From Rhizobiales bacterium GAS188 (lineage in GTDB: Bacteria; Pseudomonadota; Alphaproteobacteria; Rhizobiales; Beijerinckiaceae), in assembly GCA_900104855.1 (NCBI GenBank), contig FNSS01000001.1, forward strand, positions 868,001-932,000: a stretch of DNA of 64,000 nt. The letters run 5' to 3'. A model generated the notes under the pieces. It did no database searches. It had not been told where the DNA came from and worked only from the letters and a program-made list of their open reading frames with translations. How positions within the stretch are numbered: position 1 is the stretch's first letter; each line of letters begins with the position of its first letter. A program made the position numbers and the translations under genes. Shown here piece after piece: positions 27,040 to 35,336 of this stretch.

Positions 27040-27426
27040 CATCTTTGGACGAGTGACCTTGGGAGATCGCCGTATCGACATGCGGCGGCAAGAATCGGAG
27101 TGCATGTGCGGCGCGTTTGCGCGAGAATGACGCGAACCACCGGCACGACATGTCAGATGGCAGGACTTGTCAGATGACCTGCCTCTCGCGAGCGCAGGAC
27201 CATGCCAACACATTGGTGCGACCAGATTTCGACCCCGCCTCCTGCGGCAAGTGACCGGCAGAGTCTTGGCCGGCAGAGTGTTGGCCGGCGCTCGTTTCAG
27301 CGCCTGCTCTGTCGGATCGTCGGGATCGCCAGGACCTCCAAATCAGAGCCGGGCTTGTCGGCGCTGTGCGCCATGAGCCCGGCTCTTCTCCAGGAAATCA
27401 ACATGATCCGGCGCAGGGACTGAGCC
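27040..27426. other. Intergenic region between convergent genes
   Basis: No gene is supported here. Short near-duplicates (ACATGTCAGATGGCAGGA / ACTTGTCAGATGACC and repeats around CTTGGCCGGCAGAGTG at 27265-27290) are present, and a strong hairpin lies at 27345-27386. Confidence 0.4.
27345..27386. terminator. Bidirectional hairpin between arfB and the M20 hydrolase gene
   Basis: Perfect 11-base arms AGAGCCGGGCT (27345-27355) and AGCCCGGCTCT (27376-27386) enclose a second small stem GGCGC/GCGCC. It sits between convergent genes. T runs are absent, so it is a probable but not classical terminator. Confidence 0.55.
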
Positions 27427-28851
27427 TCAGGCGCTGCGGCTCATATCGAGCGCCGGGCGGACATCGGCCGGCAGCGGGCAAACATAGGGCGTGTCCTCGG
27501 TGCGGGCCTGCAGATCCTGCTTGGCGCGCGCGATGATCTCGGCGTTGCTCAGGGCATCGACCGCCGTGCCGGCCATGACCTTGGCGACATGCACCAGGCC
27601 CTTATGGGCATAGCCGGTCTTGCCCTGCCCGGTGAGCTGCCAGGAATGGAAGGGCGTGCCGATGGCGCAAGTGGCGCCGCGCGCCTGCACGGTCGGCACC
27701 ACCCAGCTGACATCGCCGACATCGGTCGAGCCGACGCCGCCCGTGCCTTCGGTCTCGATCGGCACGATCTGGTCGCACAGCACCTTGCCGGGCTCGACCT
27801 TGAGCCCATGGCGGTAATGGGCAGCGGCGATGTCTTCCTTGGTCAAGGTCGCCTGGAACTTCGCGGCGAGCGCCCGGTCTTCCTCGTCGAAATCCGGCGG
27901 CCCGAGGCGCAGGAAATTGTCGTGCATCAGCCTTTCGAGCGGCGCATTGCCGAGGAGGTTGGAGACGGCGCTGACGACGCGCGTCTCGACCGTGGTCTCG
28001 GTCATCAGGGCGGCGCCTTCGGCGATCTTGCGCACCCGCCCGACCAGCGGGGTCAGCTGGGCGAGGTCTGCGGCGCGGATCAGATAGCGCACCTTGGCGC
28101 GCGCCTGCACCACGTTCGGCGCGACGCCGCCGCCATCGAGCATGGCGTAATGCACGCGCGCCCCGTCCGGCATATGCTCGCGCATATAGTTCACGCCGAC
28201 ATTCATCAGCTCGACCGCATCAAGCGCGCTGCGCCCGAGATGCGGGGCGGCGGCCGCATGCGAGGCGCGCCCGGAGAAAGTGAAGTCGATGCGGGTATTG
28301 GCGAGCGATTCCGCCTCGTTGACGCCCGAGAACGAGGCCGGATGCCAGGAAATGGCGATATCGACGTCCTTGAAGGCGCCGGAGCGCACCATGAAGCCCT
28401 TGGCGGCGCCGCCCTCTTCGGCCGGGCAGCCATAATAGCGCACCCTGCCCTTGATGCCGTTGGCCGCGAGATAATCCTTGACGGCGGTGGCGGCGAGCAT
28501 CGAGGCCGAGCCGAGCAGGTTGTGGCCGCAGCCATGGCCGTTGCCGTTCGCCTCGACCGGGCGGGGCTCAGGGAGGCCGGCTTCCTGGCTCAGCCCCGGC
28601 AGGGCGTCGAATTCGCCCAAAATGGCGATCACCGGCCCTTCGGTGCCGGCTTCACCCATCACGGCGGTCGGGATATCGGCGACATTGTGGGTGACGCGGA
28701 AGCCCTCGGCCTCGAGCATCGCCACATGCTCGGCGCAGGAGCGCGCTTCCGTGTAGCACAATTCCGGCATCCCCCAGACCCGGTCGCTCAGAGCGATGAA
28801 GCTCTCCTTCTTGGCATCGACGCGCCGCCAGATCTCTTCGCTGTTGTCCAT
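27427..28851 (-). CDS. M20-family amidohydrolase (AbgB-like peptidase)
   Basis: 474 residues. Metal-site landmarks of the M20D/AbgB group are visible: GEFDALPGLSQE, NGHGCGHNLLG, YYGCPAEEGGAAKGFM, then ISWHPASFSG. The lid domain begins near FSGRASHAAAAPHLGRSALD, and the late metal-site region is GTPFHSWQ. AbgB cleaves p-aminobenzoyl-glutamate, but other members hydrolyse indole-acetyl or peptide amides, so the substrate is open. It is divergent from the sarcosine oxidase operon, with a family A repeat in the intervening space. Confidence 0.9.
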   Translation of the reverse strand: MDNSEEIWRRVDAKKESFIALSDRVWGMPELCYTEARSCAEHVAMLEAEGFRVTHNVADIPTAVMGEAGTEGPVIAILGEFDALPGLSQEAGLPEPRPVEANGNGHGCGHNLLGSASMLAATAVKDYLAANGIKGRVRYYGCPAEEGGAAKGFMVRSGAFKDVDIAISWHPASFSGVNEAESLANTRIDFTFSGRASHAAAAPHLGRSALDAVELMNVGVNYMREHMPDGARVHYAMLDGGGVAPNVVQARAKVRYLIRAADLAQLTPLVGRVRKIAEGAALMTETTVETRVVSAVSNLLGNAPLERLMHDNFLRLGPPDFDEEDRALAAKFQATLTKEDIAAAHYRHGLKVEPGKVLCDQIVPIETEGTGGVGSTDVGDVSWVVPTVQARGATCAIGTPFHSWQLTGQGKTGYAHKGLVHVAKVMAGTAVDALSNAEIIARAKQDLQARTEDTPYVCPLPADVRPALDMSRSA

Positions 28852-28949
28852 GATGGATGAGCTCCCTTGACCTTTCGGGAAGTGATGCAGCGGATCGCGC
28901 CCGGCGTCCAGAGCATTTCATGGTCGCAGGGTTGCGCCGAGCGCCCCCC

Positions 28950-29045
28950 TGGGATCGCGGGCGTCCCGCCTGGCGTCCCGCCCGCACTTGCGAACGGCGA
29001 GGCGCACCCGAGGAAGAAAGGGCGACCGAGACGGTCGCGGTCCCA
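28950..29045. repeat. Dispersed repeat family A, copy 1
   Basis: A 96-base element opening TGGGATCGCGGGCGTCCCG and closing GAGACGGTCGCGGTCCCA, with inverted ends. It resembles copies at 43514-43597 and 62180-62263. It lies in the divergent interval between the M20 gene and soxB, so any soxB promoter must be within or just beyond it. Confidence 0.85.
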
Positions 29046-29150
29046 ATGCCTGCCCTTGCGATTTGCACTTGCCTTTTCCGCCATGGCAGTGAATTTGCTC
29101 AAGAGACCGCCAAAGGCTCGAAGAGGGTTCAAGGGACGTAAAGAGGGTTG

Positions 29151-30404
29151 ATGCAGAGATTTTCGGCGCTCACGCTGCTTCGACACGCTTTCGCCGGCCA
29201 TAAGGGCTGGGGGCCGCAATGGCGCTCCCCCGAACCCAAGCCCGCCTATGACGCGGTGATCATCGGCGGGGGCGGCCATGGGCTGGCGACCGCCTATTAT
29301 CTCGCCGCCGAATTCGGGCTGACCCATGTGGCGGTGCTGGAGAAGGGCTGGATCGGCGGCGGCAATACCGGGCGCAACACGACCATCATCCGCTCGAACT
29401 ACCTGTTCGACGAGAGCGCCGCGCTCTACGACCATGCGGTGAAGCTATGGGAAGGGCTCTCCCAGGCGCTGAACTACAACGTCATGTTCTCGCAGCGCGG
29501 CGTGATGATGCTCGCCCATAACGTGCATGACCAGCAGAGCCTCAAACGCCATGTGCATGCGAACCGCCTCAACGGCGTCGACAATGAATGGCTGACGGCC
29601 TCCGAGGCCAAGGCCTTCTGCCCGCCGCTGAATATCGAAGCCACGATGCGCTATCCGGTGATCGGCGCGGCCTTGCAGCGGCGCGGCGGGGTGGCGCGCC
29701 ATGACGCGGTCGCCTGGGGCTATGCCCGGGCCGCCGATGCGACCGGCGTCGACATCCTGCAGAATTGCGAGGTCAAGGCCATCAGGCGCGGCGTCGGGGG
29801 CGCTGTCGAGGCGCTCGAGACCACGCGCGGCACCATCGAGACGCGCAAGGTCGGGGTGGTGGCGGCCGGCAATACCTCAGTCGTGATGGCGATGGCCGAT
29901 CTGCGCATGCCGCTCGAAAGCTATCCGCTGCAGGCGCTGGTCTCCGAGCCGGTGAAGCCGATCTTCCCTTGCGTCGTGATGTCGAACACCATCCACGCCT
30001 ATATCAGCCAGTCCGACAAGGGCGAGCTCGTCATCGGGGCGGGCACCGACGCCTATGTGTCCTATACGCAGCGCGGCGGGCTGCACATCCCGGCACACAC
30101 GCTCGAGGCCATCTGCGAGCTGTTCCCGATGTTCCGGCGCCTGAAGATGCTGCGCAATTGGGGCGGCATCGTCGACGTCACGCCCGACCGCTCCCCCATC
30201 ATCGGCAAGACGCCGGTGCCCGGCCTCTACGTCAATTGCGGCTGGGGCACGGGCGGCTTCAAGGCGACGCCGGGCTCGGGCCATCTCTTCGCCTGGACCA
30301 TGGCCAAGGACGAGCCGCATGTCATCAACGCCCCTTTCCGGCTCGACCGCTTCCGGGACGGCTGCCTGATCGACGAAGCGGCCGCCGCCGCCGTGGCGCA
30401 TTGA
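29151..30404 (+). CDS. soxB: Sarcosine oxidase subunit beta
   Basis: 417 residues from ATG 29151, preceded by an AGAGGG ribosome site (an in-frame TTG at 29148 is adjacent). FAD-dependent subunit that carries out oxidative demethylation of sarcosine. The dinucleotide-binding fold DAVIIGGGGHGLATAYYLAA starts near residue 36, followed by GWIGGGNTGRNTTIIRSNY, where the covalent flavin is attached in this subunit class, and the C-terminal VNCGWGTGGFKATPGSG. First gene of soxBDAG. Confidence 0.95.
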   Translation: MQRFSALTLLRHAFAGHKGWGPQWRSPEPKPAYDAVIIGGGGHGLATAYYLAAEFGLTHVAVLEKGWIGGGNTGRNTTIIRSNYLFDESAALYDHAVKLWEGLSQALNYNVMFSQRGVMMLAHNVHDQQSLKRHVHANRLNGVDNEWLTASEAKAFCPPLNIEATMRYPVIGAALQRRGGVARHDAVAWGYARAADATGVDILQNCEVKAIRRGVGGAVEALETTRGTIETRKVGVVAAGNTSVVMAMADLRMPLESYPLQALVSEPVKPIFPCVVMSNTIHAYISQSDKGELVIGAGTDAYVSYTQRGGLHIPAHTLEAICELFPMFRRLKMLRNWGGIVDVTPDRSPIIGKTPVPGLYVNCGWGTGGFKATPGSGHLFAWTMAKDEPHVINAPFRLDRFRDGCLIDEAAAAAVAH

Positions 30405-30422
30405 TCCTGAGTTGAGACGCGC

Positions 30423-30725
30423 ATGCTGCTGATCGAGTGCCCCTTCTGCGGAAAGCGCCCCGAGCTCGAATTCCGCTATGCGGGCGAAGCTCATATCGCC
30501 CGCCCGACCGATCCCGCGCAACTCGACGACGAGGCCTGGGGGCAGTTCCTGTTCATGCGCCGCAATGCGCGCGGCCAGCATGCCGAGCGCTGGCGGCATG
30601 TGCATGGCTGCGGGCGCTTCTTCAATGCGTTGCGCGACACCACCACCGACCGTTTCGCCGCCACCTATAAGATCGGCGAGGAGCGGCCGGCTTCCCCCTC
30701 GCATGACGGGGCGGCCTCCTTATGA
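30423..30725 (+). CDS. soxD: Sarcosine oxidase subunit delta
   Basis: 100 residues. Small zinc-binding subunit of heterotetrameric sarcosine oxidase. Ligands are visible as Cys6 and Cys9 in IECPFCGKRPE and His59/Cys63 in RHVHGCGRFF; the segment GRFFNALRDTTTDRF is diagnostic. Spaced 18 bases after soxB, and its TGA overlaps the ATG of soxA. Confidence 0.95.
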   Translation: MLLIECPFCGKRPELEFRYAGEAHIARPTDPAQLDDEAWGQFLFMRRNARGQHAERWRHVHGCGRFFNALRDTTTDRFAATYKIGEERPASPSHDGAASL

Positions 30726-33724
30726 GCCAAAGCTTTCGTCTCGCGAGCGGCGGGCGCCTCGACCGGGCGCGTCGCCTGCGCTTCACCTTCGACGGGCGGG
30801 CCTATGAGGGGCTTGCCGGCGACACCCTCGCCTCGGCGCTGCTCGCCAACGGGGTGCATCTCGTCGGGCGCTCATTCAAATACCACCGGCCGCGCGGCAT
30901 CCTCTCGGCGGGATCGGACGAGCCGAACGCCCTCGTCGCCATCGGCAGCGAACCGCGCTACACGCCCAATCTCCGCGCCACCCAGGTCGAGCTGCATGAC
31001 GGGCTCGAGGCGCAGAGCCAGAATCGCTGGCCCTCGCTGCAGCGCGACCTCGGCGCCGTCAACGACCTGTTCTCCCCGCTCTTCCCGGCGGGCTTCTACT
31101 ACAAGACCTTCATGTGGCCGAAAGCGGCCTGGAAGCGTCTCTACGAGCCGAAGATCCGCGCCATGGCCGGGCTCGGCCGGGCGCCGCTCTCGGCCGATCC
31201 CGACCGCTATGCGGGCCGCTACGCCCATTGCGATGTGCTGATCGTGGGCGCCGGTCCGGCCGGCATCGCCGCGGCGCTCGCCGCCGAGGCGCATGGGGCG
31301 CGCATCATCCTCTGCGACGAGCAGGCCGAGTTTGGCGGCTCCCTGCTCTCCGAGACGGACTCAACGATCGACGGCAAGCCGGCCGCCACCTGGCTCACTG
31401 ACGCTCTCGCCACGTTGGCCCAATCGCCCAAGGTCACGCTTCTGCGCCGGACCACCGCCTTCGGTTATTTCCCGCACAACATGCTGGGGCTCGCCGAACG
31501 CCTCAGCGACCATGCGCCCGACGAGGCAGGCGACCGGCCGCGCGAACGGCTCTGGCAGGTCCGCGCCAAGGAGGTGGTGCTGGCGGCAGGCGCCCATGAG
31601 CGGCCGCTGGTGTTTCCCGACAATGACAGGCCTGGCATCATGCTGGCCGATGCGGCACGCACCTATGCGCTGCGCTACGGCGTCAAGCCCGGCAGCCGCG
31701 CCGTGATCGCCACAGCCCATGACGAGGCCTATCGGGCCGCGCTGACGCTCGCGGAGGCCGGCGTCGAGATCGCCGCCATCCTCGACACGCGGGCCGCGGT
31801 GCGCGGCGCCTTGCCGGCCCGCGCCCGCGCGGCGGGCTTGCGCGTCGTCACCGACGCCACGATCTGCGCCACCGGCGGCCGCCTGCGGGTCGCCCATGCG
31901 GATATCGCGCGGATCGAACCGAGCGGCGAGGTCGGCAAGCGCGAGCGGCTCGCCTGCGATCTGCTGCTGATGAGCGGCGGCTTCACGCCGAGCATCCATC
32001 TCTTCTCGCAATCGCGCGGCAAGCCGTTCTTCGACGAGCGGCTCGACGCCTTCCTGCCCGCCATCTCGGCGGAGCGCGAGCGCTCGGCCGGCGCCTGCCG
32101 CGGCGTCTGGGGGCTGGAGGAGGCGGTGGCCGATGGCGAGGCCGCCGGCGAAGCAGCGGCCCGCGACGCGGTCGGCGGCGGGATCGAGCCCGTGCATGTC
32201 CCGGCCCCTCTCGCGACCGACGACCGGGCCGGGCGGCTCGAGCCTCTGCCGCATGATCGCTCGCCTGAGCGCGTCAAAGCCTTCGTCGATTTCCAGAACG
32301 ACGTCACCGCCAAGGATGTGAGGCTCGCGGTGCGCGAGGGCTTCCATTCGATCGAGCACATCAAGCGCTACACCACGACCGGCATGGCGACCGATCAGGG
32401 CAAGACCTCGAACATGAACGCGCTCGGCATCGCCGCCGAGGCGCTCGAGAGGCCGCTGCCGCAGATCGGCCTCACCACCTTCCGCATGCCCTATACGCCG
32501 GTGACCTTCGGGGCGCTGGCGGGAGCGGCGCGCGGCGAGCTCTTCGACCCCGCCCGCCCGACCCCAACCCATGGCTGGGCGCAAGCGAAGGGCGCGGTCT
32601 TCGAGGATGTCGGCCAGTGGAAGCGCGCCCGCTATTTCCCGCAAGCCGGTGAGGACATGCATGCCGCCGTCGCCCGCGAATGCAAGGCGGTGCGCCAATC
32701 GGTCGGCATCTTCGACGGCTCGACGCTCGGCAAGATCGAGATCGTCGGGCCGGATGCCGCCGAGTTCATGAATCGCATCTATGTGAATCCCTGGACCAAG
32801 CTCGAGCCTGGCCGCTGCCGCTACGGCATCATGCTGCGCGAGGACGGCTCGATCCTCGATGACGGCGTGGTCGGGCGCCTCGCTCCCGACCGCTTCCACG
32901 TCACCACCACCACGGGCGGGGCCGCCGCCGTGCTCAACCATATGGAGGATTATCTCCAGACCGAATGGTCCGAGCTCGATTGCTGGTTGACCTCGGTGAC
33001 CGAGCAATGGGCCGTAATCGCCGTGCAGGGACCGCATGCACGCAAGGTGATCGAGCGCCTGGTCGAGGACATCGACCTGTCGCCTGGAGCAATGCCGCAT
33101 ATGAGCGTGCGCGAAGGGCGCATCTGCGGCGTGCCGACGCGCCTGTTCCGCGTGAGCTTCACGGGCGAGCTCGGCTTCGAGATCAATGTGCCGGCAGATT
33201 ACGGACGCGCCGTCTGGCAGGCGGTGGTCGATGCCGGCTTCTCGCGCGTCATCACGCCCTACGGCACCGAGGCCATGCATGTGCTGCGCGCCGAGAAGGG
33301 CTTTGTGATCGTCGGGCAGGACACGGACGGCACCGTGACGCCCGACGATGCGGGCCTCTCATGGGCGGTCGGCAAGGCGAAGAAGGATTTCGTCGGCAAG
33401 CGGTCCCTCGCGCGCGCCGCGATGCAGGATCCGTCCCGCAAGCAGTTGGTCGGGCTTCTCACCGACAACCCCCGCACCTTGCTCGAGGAAGGCGCCCAGA
33501 TCGTCGCCGACCCGAAGCAGCGCGTGCCGATGACCATGATCGGCCATGTCACCTCCTCTTATGTCAGCGCCGCGCTCGACCGTAGCATCGCGCTCGCCAT
33601 GGTGGCTGGCGGCCGCAAGCGGATGGGCGAGACGCTCTATGTGCCGATGCCGGAGGGCGTCATCGAAGTGAAGGTGGTGAACCCGATCTTCCTCGATCCG
33701 GAAGGGAAGCGGCTCGATGCCTGA
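30722..33724 (+). CDS. soxA: Sarcosine oxidase subunit alpha
   Basis: 1000 residues, normal for the family. N-terminal 2Fe-2S-like fold (GLAGDTLASALLANGVHLVG, RSFKYHRPRGI) without the usual cluster cysteines; a NAD-binding Rossmann domain from about residue 170 (DVLIVGAGPAGIAAALAAEA); and a C-terminal aminomethyltransferase (GcvT-like) half from roughly 600 that binds tetrahydrofolate and captures the methylene carbon as 5,10-methylene-THF. Overlaps soxD by four bases and soxG by eight. Confidence 0.96.
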   Translation: MSQSFRLASGGRLDRARRLRFTFDGRAYEGLAGDTLASALLANGVHLVGRSFKYHRPRGILSAGSDEPNALVAIGSEPRYTPNLRATQVELHDGLEAQSQNRWPSLQRDLGAVNDLFSPLFPAGFYYKTFMWPKAAWKRLYEPKIRAMAGLGRAPLSADPDRYAGRYAHCDVLIVGAGPAGIAAALAAEAHGARIILCDEQAEFGGSLLSETDSTIDGKPAATWLTDALATLAQSPKVTLLRRTTAFGYFPHNMLGLAERLSDHAPDEAGDRPRERLWQVRAKEVVLAAGAHERPLVFPDNDRPGIMLADAARTYALRYGVKPGSRAVIATAHDEAYRAALTLAEAGVEIAAILDTRAAVRGALPARARAAGLRVVTDATICATGGRLRVAHADIARIEPSGEVGKRERLACDLLLMSGGFTPSIHLFSQSRGKPFFDERLDAFLPAISAERERSAGACRGVWGLEEAVADGEAAGEAAARDAVGGGIEPVHVPAPLATDDRAGRLEPLPHDRSPERVKAFVDFQNDVTAKDVRLAVREGFHSIEHIKRYTTTGMATDQGKTSNMNALGIAAEALERPLPQIGLTTFRMPYTPVTFGALAGAARGELFDPARPTPTHGWAQAKGAVFEDVGQWKRARYFPQAGEDMHAAVARECKAVRQSVGIFDGSTLGKIEIVGPDAAEFMNRIYVNPWTKLEPGRCRYGIMLREDGSILDDGVVGRLAPDRFHVTTTTGGAAAVLNHMEDYLQTEWSELDCWLTSVTEQWAVIAVQGPHARKVIERLVEDIDLSPGAMPHMSVREGRICGVPTRLFRVSFTGELGFEINVPADYGRAVWQAVVDAGFSRVITPYGTEAMHVLRAEKGFVIVGQDTDGTVTPDDAGLSWAVGKAKKDFVGKRSLARAAMQDPSRKQLVGLLTDNPRTLLEEGAQIVADPKQRVPMTMIGHVTSSYVSAALDRSIALAMVAGGRKRMGETLYVPMPEGVIEVKVVNPIFLDPEGKRLDA

Positions 33725-34289
33725 TCAAGCCGCCAGCCGCGAAAGCGCCTTCGAGCAGCTCGGCGTCGCGCCGGGCGAAGGCGCGTTGTCCGTGGTGGCG
33801 CCCAAGCTGCTTCCGCCAATGACGCGCATCGTCTTCCGCGGCCGCATCTCGACCATCGGGCGCGTCGCCGCGGCCTTCGGTGTCGAGCCCGCCATGGAAT
33901 CTTGCCGGGCGGCGGTTTCAGGCGAGCGCGCCGCGCTCTGGCTCGGCCCCGATGAATGGCTGCTCATCGCCGAGGATGGGGCTGCTCCCATGATCATGGC
34001 GCAGCTCGATGCGGCGCTGAGCCCCCTGCCCCATTCGCTCGTCGATGTCAGCCACCGCCAAGCCGGGCTGAAGCTCGCCGGCGACACTGCCGCCCTCATG
34101 CTGAGCTCGGGCTGCCCGCTCGATCTGCAACTCTCGGCCTTCCCGGTCGGCATGTGCACCCGCACTCTGCTGTACAAGGCCGAGATCCTGCTGTGGCGCA
34201 CCGAAGAGCGTGCCTTCCACATCGATGTGGCGCGCTCCTTCGTGCCTTATCTCTGGGGTGTGTTGGAGCAGGCCGAGCGGGATTTATGA
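33717..34289 (+). CDS. soxG: Sarcosine oxidase subunit gamma
   Basis: 190 residues with the SoxG pattern ALWLGPDEWLLIAEDGA, VDVSHRQAGLKLAGDTAALM, LSSGCPLDL, and FHIDVARSFVPYLWGVL. Overlaps soxA by eight bases, completing the soxBDAG operon. The common companions glyA and purU are not present here. A family B palindrome follows immediately. Confidence 0.95.
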   Translation: MPDQAASRESAFEQLGVAPGEGALSVVAPKLLPPMTRIVFRGRISTIGRVAAAFGVEPAMESCRAAVSGERAALWLGPDEWLLIAEDGAAPMIMAQLDAALSPLPHSLVDVSHRQAGLKLAGDTAALMLSSGCPLDLQLSAFPVGMCTRTLLYKAEILLWRTEERAFHIDVARSFVPYLWGVLEQAERDL

Positions 34290-34292
34290 GGT

Positions 34293-34452
34293 CTTCCTTC
34301 TCCCGCTCTTGGGCGGGAGAAGGTGCAAGTTCTTGATAGAAAGAATCTGCGGAGTGAGGGCGGATGAGGGACGGTTGAGCGCTTCACCGGCGTCCCTCAT
34401 CCGCCTCGGCTTCGCCTCGGCACCTTCTCCCGCCTCAAATGGCGGGAGAAGG
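34293..34452. repeat. Dispersed palindromic repeat family B, copy 1
   Basis: Built from CTTCTCCCGC...GCGGGAGAAGG hairpins at each end enclosing GATGAGGGACGGTTGAGCGC and its near inverse GTCCCTCATCCGCC. It can fold into one long cruciform-like structure. It lies between the convergent soxG and DsbA-like genes. Confidence 0.85.
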
Positions 34453-34461
34453 TTGAGCGCC

Positions 34462-35148
34462 TCAGCCGCACACGACCTTGTCGCATTTGCGCACGGCGCC
34501 GACGATGCGGCCCATGCTCTTGGCGCCCGGATAGCCGAGGATGCCGATGCCGTCGATCATGAAGGAGGGAGTGGCGACGAAGCCGAGCGACGATGCCAGC
34601 GCCACTTGCCGGCGCAGCACGCTTTCGACCTCGTCCGTATCTCCCACATGCTCGACCTCGGCACGATCGAGGCCCATCTCGGCAGCGAGCTGCAGTGCCA
34701 CCGCGCCGTCGACCGGCCCGTGCTTGCCGAGCAGCCGCAGATGGTAGCGATACGCAAATGGCGCTCCCTTGAGCTTCATCACGGCGAGCTGCACTTTCGC
34801 CGCCTGGGCCGAGCCCGGCGCCAGGATGGAATTGTTGACGAGGCCGAGCCGCAATTCGCGATCACGCGCAAGCAGCGCGTCGAGATCCTTCACGGCCTTG
34901 CGGCAATAAGGGCAGTTATAGTCGAAGAACTCGACCAGCGTGACGTCGGGCGTGGCCGAGCCTGCCCAGATGACGCCGGTCAGGTCATCGGTCGTCAGCT
35001 GCGAGGGCAGGCGGTAATTGGCGATCGGCGCGCCGCTATCGTCCTTCAGCGGGAATTGGAAGGCATCGTCGGCCTTGGCGCCGCGCGAGAGCGGCAGGAT
35101 GAGGGCGCCGGCGAGCGCCGAGAGGAGATGCCTGCGATCAGGTGTCAT
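34462..35148 (-). CDS. DsbA-family periplasmic thiol-disulfide oxidoreductase
   Basis: 228 residues with an N-terminal export signal (RRHLLSALAGALILPLSRGA, twin-arginine-like) and a thioredoxin fold. The active site is CPYC at 79-82 (EFFDYNCPYCRKAVKDLDAL), and the cis-Pro region is VATPSFMIDG. DsbA/DsbG-type proteins make or rearrange disulfides in the periplasm. The C-terminal Cys pair (KCDKVVC) is an extra feature. Flanked on both sides by family B repeats. Confidence 0.9.
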   Translation of the reverse strand: MTPDRRHLLSALAGALILPLSRGAKADDAFQFPLKDDSGAPIANYRLPSQLTTDDLTGVIWAGSATPDVTLVEFFDYNCPYCRKAVKDLDALLARDRELRLGLVNNSILAPGSAQAAKVQLAVMKLKGAPFAYRYHLRLLGKHGPVDGAVALQLAAEMGLDRAEVEHVGDTDEVESVLRRQVALASSLGFVATPSFMIDGIGILGYPGAKSMGRIVGAVRKCDKVVCG

Positions 35149-35189
35149 GCGGGGTGTTTCGGGGCGATGGCGGGGGAAGTCAACGGGGT

Positions 35190-35335
35190 CAAACCCTCGC
35201 CCGCCCTTGCGGGAGAGGGTGCCGAGACGAAGTCGAGGCGGGTGAGGGGCGATGGTGAAGCGCTCAACCGTCCCTCATCCGCCCTCACTGCGTTCGGGCA
35301 CCTTCTCCCGCCTCAAGTGGCGGGAGAAGGAAGAG
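35190..35335. repeat. Dispersed palindromic repeat family B, copy 2
   Basis: Begins AACCCTCGCCCGCCC and ends GCGGGAGAAGGAAGAGG, with the internal GCTCAACCGTCCCTCATCCG core. It sits between two same-strand genes, downstream of the binding-protein gene and upstream of the DsbA-like gene. Confidence 0.8.
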
Positions 35336-35336
35336 G

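Noticed and set aside
31361-33280. A 639-codon open frame on the minus strand opposite soxA
   Set aside because: Its His/Arg/Asp-rich translation is the usual antisense of high-GC coding DNA. soxA on the other strand is unmistakable.
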